Of a DNA stretch of 32,768 nt, positions 31,024-32,768 are shown in pieces. The stretch is taken from assembly GCA_023406985.1 (NCBI GenBank), contig JAEXTK010000073.1, positions 1 through 32,768 of the forward strand. Reading direction: 5' to 3'. Source of the stretch: Spirochaetota bacterium (GTDB lineage: Bacteria; Spirochaetota; Spirochaetia; Treponematales; Breznakiellaceae). How positions within the stretch are numbered: the stretch's first letter is position 1; each line of letters begins with the position of its first letter. The translations under genes and the position numbers were made by a program. Below the pieces are notes generated by a model. It was not told the origin of the DNA and made no database searches. It saw nothing but the letters and a program-made list of their open reading frames with translations.

Positions 31024-31056
31024 TAGAATCGGGTGTCCTCACGGAAACATTCCGTG
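31024..31056 (+). promoter_or_regulatory. -10-like box and 17-bp palindrome ahead of the solute-binding protein
   Basis: TAGAAT (31024-31029) could be a -10 box, although no good -35 is seen. Directly downstream, CACGGAA-ACA-TTCCGTG (31040-31056) is a perfect 7-3-7 palindrome covering about +5 to +21. That is a typical place for a repressor such as LacI or GntR, or for a leader hairpin. A separate inverted repeat, CATAGG/CCTATG, lies at 30959-30978. Confidence 0.42.
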
Positions 31057-31077
31057 GAAGAAAAGAGGAGGTCACCC

Positions 31078-32715
31078 GTGAAAAGAACGCTCTTGGCTCT
31101 GTCGCTGATCGCGTCGCTCGTGGCGATGAACGCCGCCGCGCAACCGGTCACGAAGCTACCGCCCATCGAGATCTCGGTCTTCACCGTGAACACGATGCCG
31201 ATGCCGCCCGCCGACAACCGCGCCTACAAGATGATCAAGGAGAAGCTCGGCGTCACCTTCAAGTGGGACATCGCCGTCGGCGAGAAGGACCAGAAGATCG
31301 GCGTCATGATCGCCGGTCAGGACTACCCCGATCTGCTCCACATCGACTCCAACAAGTTCATCGAGGCGGGCGCCTGCATCCCGCTGGAAGGGCTCATCGA
31401 GAAGTACGCCCCCAACCTCAAGCGGCACTACCAGGCCGATCCGACCGTCTGGAAGAAGATGTTCGAGAAGGACGGCCACATCTACTGCCTGCCCGACTGG
31501 GGCGTCATAGAGAACGGCGTCACCGCGACCTGGTATTCCGGCTCGGCCATGTGGATCCAGAAGGCGGTCATGAAGGAATTCGGCTACCCGAAGATCACGA
31601 CGATCGACGAGTACTTCGACCTGATCGCCAAGTACAAGGCCAAGCACCCGACGACGGCGGACGGCAAGCCGACCATCGGCTTCTCCATCCTGACCTACGA
31701 CTGGCATAAGTTCTGCCTCATCAATCCGCCGCAGTTCCTGGCCGGCTATCCGAACGACGGCAACGGCATCGTGGACCCGAAGACCCAGAAGTACCGGGTG
31801 CACTTGGGCGGACCGGAGGCCAAGCGCTGGTTCAAGATCCTCAACGAGATGAACCAGAAGGGCCTCGTGGACCGCGACTCCTTCGTGGACAACTACGACC
31901 AGTACATGGCCAAGCTCGCCAACGGCCAGGTGCTCGGCGTCCACGATCAGGCCTGGCAGTTCTTCGACGCCACCAAGGCCCTCATCGCGCAGAACCGGAT
32001 CTGGGAGACGATGATGCCGCTGCCCATCGTCTTCGACAAGGGGATCCGCCCCCGCTACCGCGAGATGCCCGCCCCGAACCTTCAGCGCGGCTTCGGCATC
32101 AGCATCAAGGCCAAGGACCCCGTCCGCATCATCAAGTTCATGGACGAGCAGATGGATCCCGCGTGGCGCCGCGTCTTCACCTGGGGCCTGGAAGGCGTCG
32201 ACTATTCGATCGTGAACGGCGAACCGGTGTGCACTCCCGAGCAGCGCCGCCGCTGGGACGACGTGACCTGGAAGCTCCACAACCTGCCGGAACTCTGGTG
32301 GCAGGAAGCTCCCAAGATCGAAGGCCGGCTCACGCCCAAGGGCATGGCGGCGGAACTCCGGGACAACAAGACCGAGTACTTCGCCTCCCTCTTCCCCCAG
32401 GACGTGGAAGTGCTGAACGCCTACAAGGCCACGAGCTACGCCGAGTTCATGGACGCCGACGTGCCGCCGAATCCCTCCTGGTTCCCCGCCTGGCAGATCA
32501 CCCCGCCCGACGGCAGCCCCGCGCAGCTCGCCTGGGCCAAGGCCGAGCAGACCTACCTCAAGTACCTGCCGAAGGTCATCCTGGCCAAGCCCGCGGACTT
32601 CGAGGCCGCGTGGAAGGAGTATACGGACGCCCTCGCGAAAACCAACCTGAAGGTCTATGAGGCCTACGTCCAGGCCGGTATCGACGATCGCATCTCCAAG
32701 TACGGCGGAAAGTAA
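31078..32715 (+). CDS. ABC transporter extracellular solute-binding protein (LipO/LplA-like)
   Basis: A 545-residue periplasmic binding protein starting with GTG at 31078, behind GAGGAGG (31065-31071). The Sec signal peptide (about 1-21, KRTLLALSLIASLVAMNAAA) has no lipobox, so the mature protein should be soluble. The body is typical of the large SBP family of LplA/LipO type: IEISVFTVNTMPMPPADNRA, KLGVTFKWDIAVGE, IAGQDYPDLLHID, IYCLPDWG. Members bind oligosaccharides or derivatives, with permeases LplB and LplC encoded next (family knowledge). The permease genes would lie past the right end. The sugar is unknown. A G/C homopolymer hairpin follows the stop, then AGGAGG, probably the next gene's ribosome site. 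Confidence 0.9.
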   Translation: MKRTLLALSLIASLVAMNAAAQPVTKLPPIEISVFTVNTMPMPPADNRAYKMIKEKLGVTFKWDIAVGEKDQKIGVMIAGQDYPDLLHIDSNKFIEAGACIPLEGLIEKYAPNLKRHYQADPTVWKKMFEKDGHIYCLPDWGVIENGVTATWYSGSAMWIQKAVMKEFGYPKITTIDEYFDLIAKYKAKHPTTADGKPTIGFSILTYDWHKFCLINPPQFLAGYPNDGNGIVDPKTQKYRVHLGGPEAKRWFKILNEMNQKGLVDRDSFVDNYDQYMAKLANGQVLGVHDQAWQFFDATKALIAQNRIWETMMPLPIVFDKGIRPRYREMPAPNLQRGFGISIKAKDPVRIIKFMDEQMDPAWRRVFTWGLEGVDYSIVNGEPVCTPEQRRRWDDVTWKLHNLPELWWQEAPKIEGRLTPKGMAAELRDNKTEYFASLFPQDVEVLNAYKATSYAEFMDADVPPNPSWFPAWQITPPDGSPAQLAWAKAEQTYLKYLPKVILAKPADFEAAWKEYTDALAKTNLKVYEAYVQAGIDDRISKYGGK

Positions 32716-32723
32716 ACCGCGCC

Positions 32724-32761
32724 GGGGGGGGGGGGGCCCCGCGGGGGCCCCCCCCCCCCCC
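32724..32761 (+). repeat. G/C homopolymer hairpin after the solute-binding protein gene
   Basis: Thirteen G, CCCCGC, five G, then fourteen C can fold into a very stable hairpin; AGGAGG follows at 32762-32767. Hairpins between a binding-protein gene and its permease genes are common and raise binding-protein mRNA. The extreme homopolymers also fit a sequencing or assembly error near a contig end. Confidence 0.55.
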
Positions 32762-32768
32762 AGGAGGC

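Noticed and set aside
1..32768. CRISPR arrays, IS transposases, integrases, rRNA or tRNA genes
   Set aside because: No regularly spaced repeats, no DDE or integrase-like protein and no tRNA-like fold was seen on either strand.

Overview
The window is high-GC bacterial chromosome, with sample 60-base lines at 60-72% G+C. It looks most like an environmental spirochaete (Spirochaetota). That placement is inference. It rests on a lipoprotein beginning with a Cys followed shortly by an 'NNPNDPES' stretch, relaxed lipoboxes, a LipO/LplA-type solute-binding protein, and an lctP-etfB-etfA-lctD cluster. There is no rRNA or tRNA gene in the window to settle it.

Layout. 1-1211: an ABC-2 exporter (permease cut by the window edge, plus ATPase), minus strand. 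1355-2428: a soluble class III nucleotide cyclase with an N-terminal Cys4 motif. 2549-7828: a STAND/LuxR (MalT-like) regulator, then a tightly overlapping operon of two paralogous MDR oxidoreductases that flank two small membrane proteins (DUF6326- and DUF4386-like). 7878-10686: an NAD-dependent epimerase/reductase, a C_GCAxxG_C_C redox protein, a small membrane protein and a TetR regulator. 10794-15798 (minus): the lactate operon lctP-etfB-etfA-lctD. Its promoter overlaps one of two matched palindromes set 31 bp apart, next to a 180-bp stretch that is only 19% G+C. 16211-18593: a DHFR-like protein, a DGPF/YCII protein and an ECF sigma factor. 18617-21630: a TrmH-type RNA methylase, a 14-TM-type MFS exporter and a GyrI-like protein.

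21706-29690 is a visibly lower-GC accessory block; sample lines fall to 47-48% G+C. It holds a compact module not recognised as a described system. The response regulator (27793-28440, plus) is divergent from an operon (minus) encoding an exported DUF4384-like protein, a CHASE2 sensor histidine kinase with a CxxC-x4-CxxC motif in its ATP lid, a lipoprotein with a C-terminal beta-rich region, and an exported, membrane-anchored caspase-PEGA protein. The caspase gene stops exactly where a degraded chemoreceptor sensor-domain fragment begins, in the same frame, which suggests a recombination junction. The other edge carries a second lipoprotein gene and a cluster of inverted repeats, including a 102-bp element with perfect 11-bp terminal inverted repeats.

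29772-32768: an NADPH-dependent FMN reductase, a DJ-1/PfpI protein, and the first gene (solute-binding protein) of an ABC importer operon that runs off the right end after an extreme G/C homopolymer hairpin.

A recurring feature is that several regulator genes (STAND/LuxR, TetR, NarL-type response regulator) lack a Shine-Dalgarno sequence. Their promoter-like -10 boxes lie only about 8-12 nt upstream of the start codon, so they may be leaderless.
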